Of a stretch of 64,000 bases of DNA, positions 48,307 to 59,300 are shown piece by piece. Each line of letters starts with the position of its first letter. The stretch's first letter is position 1. A program made the translations under genes and the position numbers. Source of the stretch: Phoenix dactylifera (Eukaryota > Streptophyta > Magnoliopsida > Arecales > Arecaceae); contig NC_052401.1 of NCBI RefSeq assembly GCF_009389715.1, forward strand, positions 5,064,071 to 5,128,070, read 5' to 3'. The notes under the pieces are model-generated. The model was given only the letters and a program-made list of their open reading frames with translations. It searched no databases and was not told the DNA's origin.

Positions 48307-51300
48307 CTATATAGACACACTATTTGGAATTCCTTTCCCGGTAACTCCTTTGTCGGTCCCCATATTTGAAATATCCGGGTACAAGAGTGTGTAAGGAACG
48401 TTGGCTGGACCCCGCCTATTCTTCAACCTTGGATTCCTATTCCTCTCCTCAATCTTCTTCTCTACTCGCCGGAGATTCTCCCCGAACTCCTGGAACATTC
48501 GGAGGACCTCCCCGTCGTCGGTCCACGTCGTCGACTCCCTCTGGCCCAAGTACACCTCGTCGGCGGTGTGCCCCGAGAGCACCTCTATCAATGCTATTCC
48601 TAACGTGGTCGTGAACCGGTCCGGCAACATCTCAAGGTAGTACTTGTCAGGGTCACGCAAGAAGTCGGCGTACTCCAGGGTTCCCTCGGCCGGAATGAAC
48701 TTTCTGCACCGGGTCGGGCGGTTCGGGGGGTAGCCGGCGTAGCCGTACTGCCCAAAGTTGATGGCTGCATGGAGGGCCGACGCAATCCAAATGAGGGTGG
48801 TCAGGATTTGGATTAGGTTGGCGAGTGAGTTCAGAGGGAGCCAGCATTCCTCGTCGTTGCGCTTGTCGCCATGGCCTATCTGGCGAATTTCCTGCCACCA
48901 TGCTTGGATTTCGCCGTCGGAGATGATGACCTCGTCATCACGGTAGAAGTGCCTGCAGTAGTTGGCGACCCATGCTTTGATGGCAGTCCATACGTCGAGG
49001 CCATCGGCAGCATAGGGGTAGTCTTGGAGGAGCAGACGGACGCCGGAGGGTTCGCCGGGGTCTTCCACGGCCAGTCCCCTGAAAATAACCAAGTGTCATT
49101 AGAGTAATATGTGCATGCATGCAATACAAGTAGCTTTGGAGATCTAGGATGAAGTCTTAGGAAGGCTCGCCATGGGATAGCACAAAGCTGGGTTGAAAGT
49201 TACACTAGATTAGAATTCCATTAAATTAGATGATTTTTCAGAAACAATAGAGCATTAAGTTATGATGTAAAGCATTTGAACTAGAAATTAAAGAACATGC
49301 TGCTATATCCGTAATTGATCTAGGTTCCATTTCAATGAAGGCAGCGGCAATAAGAGATTCTTTACGAGTGAAGGGGTGGAAGCAGTAAAAAGCAGGTGAA
49401 AGAACAACAGCAAGAGGCTATGAAACTTAAGCTATACCTTTTCAGAAGATCTGCAGGAAGGGCTTGCTCACTGAACCGCCAACTCTGGTAAACTGCCGAA
49501 GATAACTCCAAGGCGAACTTGCCTGGAAACATTGTTTTCTCAAGGATTCCACCAGCATTCAGAAGTATACTCCGAGCAAGAGAATTTATATGCATGTTGT
49601 CCTTGAAATGTGGATCAAGCAATTTGTAGATAGGATGCATTGTGCTTAGTTGCCTTCTTGTAGCTATGATGAAGGGCTCGACCGTTGCATGTGTATATAG
49701 CCTATGGAGACATCAAAGGGAAAGAAGGTGAGTTAAGCGAGACAGATTGCTGCACTTTTAATTGGTTAAGAGCTGAGGTAAAGTATGTTAAGAGATGTAA
49801 TGACCTTATTTAGTTATGCTTTTCAGCCTAATTTGATACTATTAAGAGTGGAGAATTGACCAAGGCATGCATATTTTTGAGCACACTTAGAAAGGGTAAG
49901 TTACCAAGAATTTACTCACCAATGGCTTATAAGCTGATGGTGTCCTGAGTCATTGGCGGCCACATGAGCCTTAGCAAGCTGCCACAGTGCTCCCTCGGTG
50001 CCTTGGCTTGCAGGCAAAAACACCCTGCTCGTCTCCTCTCCTCTCCCATTGACTGGTAAATTTAGCTCAATGACCAAAGGCTCGAGAGTTCCATCCTTCT
50101 TCACGAATAGGAGAGTCCGGGATGCATATACGCACACCTTTTGCTCATTAATGCGTCTTAGGTAGGGCATTAGATAGTCATGGTGATCCAGAATGAGGAT
50201 CCTCCGTTCATTCATTGCCTGTGTACAAATAAACATCACACATTCAAATATTTACCATGCATACACAAATGATGTATTAGACTTAGTAAGCTGTCGGATT
50301 ACATAATTTTGCCAAAAATATTCTCGGTCTCATGGTTCGTTACGTAATATCCCCTACCAAATGTACATACCATATCGATGCTGAAACAAAACTTGAGGGA
50401 TGTATACTGAGATGGCAAACCTTGCTCAGCATATCTATTTTCCGGTCTATAAGATTGTATTGTGTATTTCAACAAAAAAAATCTACTTCGCTTTTTAACG
50501 TGAAGCTGGGTCGACCATTGTTTAAGTGTTTAGCCTAATGTAAACTTTCTTTTTGTTGTTGTAATGACTCAGAATCTTATCCAAAATAGCTGGCCGGAAG
50601 GTATTTTTTGGGTTCCTTAGTTCTATATAAGCTCCAAAATCTTCCTGATGAATAACCGATGTGGGACTAAGCACAGTCCTCCTGTTTAAGTTCTGACGTT
50701 CTCGTCGAGCTAAGAGTTTAAATCAATTCGAATCTAATCACAAGTATCATGATATGCCCATGGTTAGCCTTAATGAGCTCTTGCTGCAATGTCTCCTAGT
50801 CCACAAAAAATATAGGCTTGATTTGTTCTGATACCATTTGTAACAACCTAGGACCTCACCCAAAATAGCTAGTCCGAAGGTATATTTTGGATTTTTTAAT
50901 CCTATATAAATATCCAAAATCTCTCCGTCGATGTGGGACTAAACAAATGCCTGCACGGATTTTCATAGCTGTGCAGCAAAGCAAATTCAAATTCCTATTA
51001 GATTGGAAGCATAACATTTCAAAGATGAGAAGCATGCAACTTACCTGTTCGATGGTTAGGCCATCGAGCTTGTCTTCTATATGCGAAGCAGTAATGGAGC
51101 TCTGCGTCCCTTCTCTTCCAACAGGTGGAAACGTCTGTAGAAGATAGAGAGATCTTGTTCAGTCTCCTAAAATTCAAAGGTAGAAGGATGAAAGGAGTCC
51201 CTTTTGATCATAAGATGGATCTCTTCTTCCTACCTGTAAGCATCGGATAACAGCTGGGTTAAGCCCTGCAAGCATTTCTCTTCCAAATTCTTCATCAGTC

Positions 51301-52295
51301 GTCCATGCACTGTCATCAGCTACATGGTAGCACAAATAATTTGGTGAGATTATATATAAAAGACATGAAATCTATCCTTTTGTGCTGATGTTTGTAGATT
51401 TGCTTACTGGCAATAACCTGAGGAACTGGAAATTTAATTGGATTTTCCTTGATCACTTTACTGACTTTGTGATAAAGATCCTGCGGAAGAAAATCCTTCA
51501 ACTTCTGCATCACGAACCCCTCGATGACACGGTTATGTTCGCCATGATAGAGGTCCTTCTTTATCTGAGCAAATGACTCAAAGTTGAGGAGATCTCTTTG
51601 GAAGAATGACTTCAACTCAGGGATGACAAAGTGCACGACGGCCTGGATTGAATTCCATATGAACTCTGATAGCTTGATGGGGCTGAAGTGCTCATCCGGC
51701 GGGACGTAGAAGTCAAGATTGATGATTTTGTTTCGAGTCTCGGTGGCCCGGTCTTGATTACATAGAGTTCATGTGAGTGCTTCGACAGTTCGAGAGGAGA
51801 AAGAAGGCATGCTTGTTGAAACATGAACTTGATATAAAATTCTGAAGTGCAGTGTTACCTTGCTTAAACTGGACACTGTGTTTTAAACTCTCTATTGATC
51901 ATGTCATCTATCCTCAACAGAATAGGCTTGGTGTTACTAGAAAGAAAAGAACTCTAAGATGTTCCTCAATAACAGCTCGATGAAAGAAAGAGGTTTTACA
52001 AGATAATACATAACTCTAGGATGTTCCTCAACAAAAGCTTGGTGGAACAAAAGGTATTTCGGAGTTGGCCTGCTCTTCAAAAGATGACACAATCCTTTCT
52101 TTTTGTTTCTATTCTGGCTTATACACAACTAACAGATTGATACCTTTTTTGCTTTCTCATAGGTTTGTTTGATTACAACTGACACTTACAGTTCTGATCT
52201 GACAGACTCTCTACTTTCTATAACTCATCATCTCTGTAATTACCAATTCTTTTAATAAAGTCTTGGATAGTTTTTGCCTTCCTTAGAATCAAAAA

Positions 52296-52326
<31 letters not shown>

Positions 52327-54065
52327 AATCATGTCATGTAATGGGGAAGTCAAGACTCTCATTTCTATTTATAATTTTTCAATAAATTTCTAGTGGGTTC
52401 CCATCTTTATTCAAAAAAAAAGAGAGAAAATATTAGCCCTTAAGGCTGGTTGTAGTCTATACTACCAAAGTTGTGTCTTTGCCCTTTTTTCCATCCAAAT
52501 GTAAAAATTTAAAAATTTAAAAAATCTATAGGAAGAATTGCTCTATTGTTGGAAATACTGAATGTAGGGCAAAATAGTAATAATAAGAAAAAAAAAGTAA
52601 AGTTGCAATACCCAAAAATTATACTAAAATAGAAATTTTCGATAATCTTATGAAATGTAAAATAGCTTATTTGAAAACAAGTAAAAAACTGGCAATTAAT
52701 TATGTTTTTTTTGGAACATCTTCAACAAGCCCTTAGTTTTTCCAGCTATTCTCTGAGATTGATGGCCGTTGGAAAGAATCAACAAAAAAAAGATCCATAA
52801 TAGAAGGGGTACTGTTTAGCATGGATTAATTTCAGTAGAAGTGGTTCCAATATTTGACATGAAATAAATTTATAAAAGGAGTCTCTTGGATTTCCAAATA
52901 ATATATAACTATAGTAGAAGCTCTTTATGATTCCTTTAACATCTCCAACTTTTTTAGTCAATGGACAACAGAACACCCCTTTATTCCATGTTAACTTTTG
53001 CTCCTCTGGTATAGATTCCAGCTTATCAATGGCAGAAACAAGAAAAGAATGCCAAGACACAACCAAAAACTTTTACAGAGGTTGCCAGAATTTTCATACC
53101 TTTACTACTAAGAGGTCGTCCTGTCCTGCCCCTGCGAGGGTATGGGTATTCCTTGGATCCCCCTAACACAGGCCTGACATGATCCTGGCCCTTATCCGGT
53201 TCTCCGAGGTCATTGTAACGGTCATAGTCATATATCCGTTCCCACTCCTTCCTCTCCCCTCTTCCATTTCCTCTCAAACTCAACAGCTCCTCTCGTCGGA
53301 GGTCTTCCAGAGACGGCGGCGTCTGGCTCGGTAGATAGCTCTGCAACCAAACACATTCATATCATAATTTCATCGGTAGATATGAATTATGACCACCAGA
53401 GCCATCAAGCCTCGTCAAAACCATATAAACTGGCTTCATGAATCCTCACAGTTCAACCATAATATATAAGAGTTTAAAACAAGCAAACAAGCATGGAAAA
53501 GAAGAGGGGGGGGGTCAGAACAAACAGCATTAGCGAAGAACACTCGATCGGCGTTGGTTTTTTTAAACGGATAGATCCATGAATTGCAATCAAAGTGGAT
53601 ACTGTGGATGTCGTACAACTCCAGTATCACAAATCTAAGGAAAAACTCGTTACGGTCCCCGTTTTTCACCACAATTGCACCTGGTACTCCAAAATCTTCC
53701 CCGAGGATGAAGGAAACCTGGTACGTCACTGTCTCGATAACACCATGCTTCGTTTTTTTACCTTTTCTGAGGCTTACTTCTCCAGGACTTAGCTTCCCCC
53801 TGCCTGTGTCTGTAGCATATTATAACAAAGAAACGAGCATCAGTTTCCTATTATTGTTTGAGCTAAGCTATAGAAATCTCTGAAACTACGTACTCAAATC
53901 AAGATGAGTTCTGCTATACAGCCGGAATGTAGTCTTTTTCCCAGGCTTCGCACATCCAGACTTTCGGGAAATGACGACCGTTGCCTTGATGGCATATGCG
54001 TCATGGTTGGTGCAAGGGTATAGGTGGCCAAACTGGGCGCGGAGTTTGGCAAGGCCTTGCATCAT
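48307..54065 (-). CDS. LOX: Linoleate 9-lipoxygenase-type enzyme (9 exons)
   Basis: Exons: 54065-53894, 53809-53526, 53340-53100, 51752-51408, 51319-51234, 51134-51045, 50218-49920, 49701-49438, 49078-48307; all in phase, 850 aa. It inserts O2 into linoleic/linolenic acid to start oxylipin synthesis. Visible: PLAT/C2 domain (about 28-150, [20 protein letters not shown]); [20 protein letters not shown]; iron ligands His505 and His510 (SHWLYTHA), His697 and Asn701 (HAAIN), and the C-terminal Ile850 in GIPNSVSI. Ala555 (LLNAGG) fits S-stereochemistry. No transit peptide is present (the N-terminus [14 protein letters not shown] is short), and the C-terminal part follows the 9-LOX pattern, so a cytosolic type 1 9-LOX is likely. 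The regiospecificity pair is Thr562-Met563 where 9-LOXs usually have Thr-Val, so positional specificity is not certain. The start is the first of two tandem ATGs. The acceptor of exon 4 (ATCAAG) is weak. Confidence 0.92.
50560..50945 (-). mobile_element. TRIM-type miniature LTR retrotransposon in LOX intron 6
   Basis: Two direct repeats, 50839-50945 (5' LTR) and 50560-50673 (3' LTR), begin TGYTTAGTCCCACATCG and end TTACA on the minus strand. Two bases after the 5' LTR comes TGGTATCAGAAC (50836-50825), a primer-binding site for initiator methionine tRNA. The internal region is only about 165 bp, so it cannot code. Size and structure fit TRIMs (terminal-repeat retrotransposons in miniature). 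A matching 5-bp target duplication is not visible. Confidence 0.8.
51753..53099 (-). other. LOX intron 3, nothing recognised
   Basis: AT-rich intron of 1.35 kb with an (AAAT)n microsatellite at about 52288-52326. Two related segments (CTCTA(A/G)GATGTTCCTCAA at about 51952 and 52014) suggest a small local duplication. Confidence 0.5.
52288..52326. repeat. (AAAT)n microsatellite
   Basis: About nine AAAT units in LOX intron 3. Confidence 0.9.
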
Positions 54066-54589
54066 CTTCAGCCTTTTGGTTTGATGTCTGAAACTTTAGT
54101 CTGCTGCTAGATTTGGGAAGCCGTTGTGTGGTTTTATGGAGGGTACAAGGGTGCAGAGATTGTTTGTTCCTCAAGCAAGATGGGCATATTGGATTAAGAA
54201 ACAGAAAGAAAAGGGGAGAATCCTGCTCGCTTTAGCTTTACCCTCGCATTGAGGAATTGTTCTGGCTTTAGCTTTACACATGCATCTGATTCTGGCGCTC
54301 GAGAATAAAGCCCCCAGTACCTATCCGAATGCTTGGCTTCTTGCTCTTCTGAGAGATTGGCGTTCTAAGCTCTCTTTCTATTTGTACTCTCTACTTCCTT
54401 CTTTGTTGGTTGGTGTATTCTTTTATTTTTCTAATAAATTTAGTGGGCCGGGCCCTCCACTCTCTTACAAAAGAGAATGGGAGAGAAGCATTTACGTGGT
54501 CAATTTATAACCCCAGATTTAATTGGACATAAACGAATTTAGACCAAGATCAAATGATTGGAATCCACATATTAAATGAGTTGGATTCA

Positions 54590-54980
54590 AGTTTAATCTA
54601 TTTTGGCCCATTTAATAATTGGGCCAGATTATGACCCAATTCGTTTAACCTGTTTACAATATATTTAACATGTTTGAAACCTGTTTAACTTGTTTGAACA
54701 TGTTTAACCCATTTCTAACTTGTTTAACCTGATCTGCTTAATCTGTTTAGCTTGTTTAAATCCATTTAATCTGCAGAAATTCGTCTAATTTGCTAAACCC
54801 ATTTAACCTACTTGATAAATGGGTTATATAGACCGGGTCGGATTACCTGGTTGGATTCAGATTTGAAATTTTGACTCATTTGATAAACAGATCGGTTTTG
54901 AATTAATGAATTTTTGACTCGACCTATATCTAACCCGTCCCGTATTTGCCCCAACCCACTCCGATTACCACCCCTTGTTC
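54590..54980. repeat. Degenerate GTTTAAC repeat and hAT-like MITE remnant
   Basis: Between 54642 and 54830 the word TGTTTAAC(C/T)TGTTT recurs about ten times at 12-17-bp spacing. The adjoining sequence to 54978 has GACCGGGTCGGATTA and ends GATTACCACCCCT, typical of plant hAT MITE ends (AGGGGTGGTAATC when reversed). The left end is not clear. Confidence 0.45.
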
Positions 54981-54999
54981 TATGGGCCTCTTAGTTCAT

Positions 55000-55546
55000 A
55001 TCCTTCTCTCACCGCTTCCAACCATTAAAACTTAATATTATATAACTAATATACTAAAAAAAATACTACTTATTTTGATTACTTAAATAAATACTTATAA
55101 ATATAAAATAATTATTATAATACTATATAATAACTAAAATATTGAATAAAATTATAAGATTATATTATAATAATTATTGTTATAATGCTGATAATGTGAT
55201 TATATTATTATTATGATGGTAATATACTTATTTAGTAATGAGTCTTTTGTAATCTATATAATATTATAATTATAATAATTATATTTTAATAGCTATATTA
55301 ATATTATCATTGCCAATTATTATAACAACACATATATATTCTAAATATATATTTTGAGTGGTTCCATGCTTAAAGTACTTTCTCAGTTTATTTATCAAAT
55401 ATATGTTAAAGTATCACAGTACTTTTAGAATGTAGTTACCAAACTGCAAACAGCTTTTAATAAAAACTCTACTTCCGAAAGCCCTACTTCCAAAAGCTGT
55501 ACTTCTAAAATCTCTACTGCCAACAGGTTTACCAATCACGGCCTAA
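55000..55546. mobile_element. Decayed copy of the PIF/Harbinger-like MITE
   Basis: The right part (55355-55546) matches 62565-62729: AAGTACTTTCTCAGTTT, TGTAGTTACCAAAC, ACAGCTTTT and CTCTACTTCC words in the same order, ending CACGGCC before TAA. The left part is AT-rich like the middle of the other copies. The left terminus is eroded. Confidence 0.6.
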
Positions 55547-55588
55547 GGCCCAATAATCGTATCGGTATGTTTCCCTGTGCTATTTACA

Positions 55589-55600
55589 TGCCACGTGGCA
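55589..55600. promoter_or_regulatory. Palindromic G-box TGCCACGTGGCA
   Basis: A perfect 12-bp palindrome centred on CACGTG, the high-affinity site for plant bZIP (HY5, ABF) and PIF-type bHLH factors. It lies 750 bp upstream of the TIC-like start codon and 1.5 kb upstream of LOX, so it could serve either divergent gene. Confidence 0.5.
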
Positions 55601-55690
55601 TAGGATGACTAGCAGTGATTCCGTGATATATAGTCCAATCCTGTCCCGCCATGCGGCTGGCCAACGCGGCAAATAAAACCCAAAGTCCGC

Positions 55691-55696
55691 CACGTG
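55691..55696. promoter_or_regulatory. Second G-box (GCCACGTGGGA)
   Basis: A CACGTG core about 100 bp from the first G-box. Paired G-boxes are commonly functional in light-, clock- or ABA-responsive promoters; function here is inferred. Confidence 0.45.
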
Positions 55697-55959
55697 GGAT
55701 TTAGCCATTTACTATTTCGAGATAAAGATCACCCAATCTGGGACTTACTTCCTACAGAATACACCAACGATACCAGCCAGCGTTGTCCTCAGGAGCGCGG
55801 GAAGGCCCCACTTCTACAATCGAACGGGTCGAACGCTGCCACCACAGCGCCGTCTTTTTTAAACCGTCCGATCTGGATTCTCCATCGAACGGTTGGGTTC
55901 GGCTGATGTGATACGAGGACGAATCAGAATCGTACATTCAGGCTGGAATCGACTTCGCG

Positions 55960-56088
55960 GCAGCTGCAATAAACGAGATAAAAGAGGAAACCTCGAAGTC
56001 CTGGTTTTAGGATTCTCGAATCCGTGCGATAGAAAGGGGTAAAAGGATTCGCCAAAAATTATTGGATTTCTGCTTCAATTTTGATCAG
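55960..56088 (+). other. Probable non-coding first exon of the TIC-like gene
   Basis: A leader ends at GATCAG|GTAAGA (56088). An acceptor TCATCGCAG at 56132 would make a 44-bp intron, which is very short, so the two segments may instead be one exon. The start position is approximate. Confidence 0.35.
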
Positions 56089-56351
56089 GTAAGAAGAAAG
56101 AAGCTGCTATTTTTTCTTTAATTTCATCGCAGTTTTCTTGGCGGAATCTCTCGGAATTTTGTTATTCCAAGGGAGCAAAAAAGAAAACTCTCTTCCCCTG
56201 TGATTCCGATCCCATTTTGTTCCTTTTCCAACTGGAATTCAAGGGAAGCTCTAGAATTCGAGTTCTTGAGGTAGAAACCGGATTCCTAGCCTTCGGATTG
56301 AGGGATGTCCGAGGAGGTTTTATGGTGGAATCATCGAGGCTTGGAGCAGAA

Positions 56352-59300
56352 ATGGAGCGGAATAGAGAGGGCCGGAGGAGAACGCCCTATTCCTTCCGAC
56401 GTCGATCCCGGGGTGCTGAGCCGAGGGAGTCGTCAGGTAGTCTTTACAAAATAAGAAAGGAATCAATTTGATCATTCCTATGGTCACTTTCTTGATTTTT
56501 TTTCAACATAGAATGAGAAGTGTCTTTTTGAAGTTTCTTTTGATCATTGCTTTGCTGCTTGAATTTTTGTTCTAGGTATCTTGGATGTGGAACATATAAG
56601 GAACAATTCGATTAAAGAGAAGTTTGGCAGCAGGGAGCTGCGATCGAGCAGTAGGACAAGGCGAAGGCCGTGCTTCAATGAACGAAGAGCAAACCATGGG
56701 AAGGAAGTTGCAGATAGAAGCTCTGATGAGAGCTTGGAGGAAGGCGATGAGTGTAACCAGGGAAGGGCAAGCAGAGTGAAGCCAGAGTACAAGGTATATT
56801 GGAGACATTTGATTCGCTTCCCGTTTGGATCCATCACTACCTGATCAGTGGGTTTTACTTTTTAGGTCTCCAAAGAGATGATTGGGGTTTCTGTTCCTCG
56901 CAGGGCTCGCTCTGGCATGTTCTTCTACTCAACTTTCCTGTCTTTAACTTAATTTTGGACAAATTAAGAATTCAAAATTTTCATACTTTTTCTGAACCTT
57001 CGTGTTTTGTTTTTTTTAATTTTTCCATAACTTTACAGCTTGTGCTAAAAGACCTCAGGAATCTTTTGCTGTGCTTCGGCATTCATCTTGTTCCTCTCCT
57101 GTTCATAACGGTGCCACATCCAGTTCCTCACCTTCATCAAATGCATCAATGAAAGCAAGAGGGGGAATGGTCAGTGAGCTCCATCTCTTTTTACAATTTT
57201 TTCTTTTTTGTTCATAAAAGTATTATTTTTAGATGGATATGAATAGTACTGGTATCATAGAATCTATTTTTGTTTTATATGGGGAAGCAGAAAAAATTCG
57301 AACATCTTTATTGTTTATGACTAAATAATAGGCTTATGGCAATCAATTTTATCTATGGATAGTTAGTAAATCTTAAATTTGTGTTCCTTGACTTCCTAAA
57401 ACTCCACCTTTATGTCACATTTTGTGATTAAGGGAGATAATCATTTTCTGCTTACTGATAGGCAACATGAAATCCTTTATAATTTTTTGCAATTTTTACC
57501 ATTTAAACTTCCTATATTTCGTGGTTCTGAGCTTTGTGGATGTGCTTAAATTTCAAAGGTTTTCAGCTTTTCTGTCAATACTCATTATTTAGCTGAAACC
57601 GTAGTTTCTATTTGAAACAGTAAATGTTGCCATTATACAAGTTCCTTTTCTCCATAAGAAAAATACTTGAAAATTCAACTAAATCTGTATGACTAGTGCA
57701 TTGATTTCAGTACTTCAATTAACTTTGAGAGCCTTCGCATCATCCAGTTCAAAAGTTCTTTTTCACATTATGTTCCATGGGCTTTATTGCAGAAACTTTC
57801 ACCAACCACCCACAGGCCCTCAAAGATGTCACAAGTTGGTATTCATTATCTTTCTTTTTTTTTCATTTTTCTTTTATTGATGTTTCTATGTTTACACTTA
57901 GTGCTTGTTTATTGCAGCTATTATGATAATAGCTTGTCATAGATAATTTCTTACGCTAGCCAACTTGTCCACTATCATGCAGGTTTCAATTTCAGAAAGT
58001 GAAGTTGAAGTTGCACAGGTTCTCTGTGGATTGAAAAAGCCCCGTTCACAACATTCTCCTGCCAAATCAGAAAATTTTCAGAGTGCTCAACTTGATTTCT
58101 GTAGCAACCTTTCAGATGAGCGATATGTTTCAATTGTGTCAATAAGTTCATCTCTGGCATCAACTCCCATATCTCTGACTTTATCTTCTCAACCTACCTT
58201 TCTATCAAATCATTCAACTATTACCCCTGAAACTGGAACAGGTAAGAGAAATGAGTGGCTACAAAATTTTTCGTTTTTCCTCTTTCCTAGAATAATGAAG
58301 TTGTCCCCAATCAGTTTGGGATGATATGGGAATATTTTATTTAAATTCTATCTGGATTCAGTTAAAGCAGCCACTGTAGTCCGTAGCCTAGTTTCTAATT
58401 CCTTTTAAATTTTTAATTTTATGACTTCTTCTTTTTTTTTTTAAAGTTTTCTAGCCTCTCCGGGGTTCTAGTATAATCCCTTGTTATTGGTCCCTTAGTT
58501 GTCCTGGAAGCGTAAAAATTCAGAACATATGCTACAAAAAATGAGATGATAAAATGAAATCAAGTGAACCTCTTCTATGACTTAAAATGCTTGTTGAATT
58601 TTATTATTTCTTATATCATTCTGTTACTCATTACCTGACTTGTATTATTATTTTGCAAATATCAAAGATGCATTGGTTCAATATAATATGAGAGATTTGT
58701 TTCATATCAAATTTAAATTCTATTCAGATGGGTTGCATAAAACCTTTTTGTGTTATTTGCTGCATAAGTGGTTTCCCCCCAACTTAATCCTCCAAGTGAC
58801 CTTTCACAGTTCCAAAGAAGAAGATGCCCAGGAACCTACAATCAGATGATGCTGAAAAACCTTCTGTTATGATTGCCTGCAATTCAAAGCCCAATGAAGA
58901 TAGCATTGAAGAGAATGACGCCAATTCGCTCCATACTTTTTCCATCATTGAAAATCAAGAAGATAAGAACCTTCACATCACAGAAACGAGGACTTCTTTG
59001 CCAAAACTTGAGAAAGAGGTTTTGCCAAATGGCGATGTTTATTCCAGAATAGCAGGTCCATGGGTTCCTCAAAATCCCATTCTTTTACCTCTCCAAGTAG
59101 ATGAGAAACCCAATTCCACCAATCCTGTATCTGTGTCACCAAAACAGAAGCCTGATTCTGATTTCTTGAAGAAAGATGATGGATGTTCAGGTACTAATTT
59201 CCAAGCAGCTCTGGAACAAACTAATCAAATGATTGAGAAGGAAGAAAATCCATCAAAGCAAAATTTACCGTCTTTTCCATCCCTGGATGATAAGCTTGAT

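Noticed and set aside
48366..49129. Several open frames opposite or overlapping the last LOX exon
   Set aside because: The LOX frame is GC-rich at third positions and fully explains the openness of the other frames.
56217..56351. Upstream in-frame extension of the TIC-like protein
   Set aside because: The frame is open further upstream, but the family start MERNRE (MDRNRE) is at 56352. The extension has no family resemblance.
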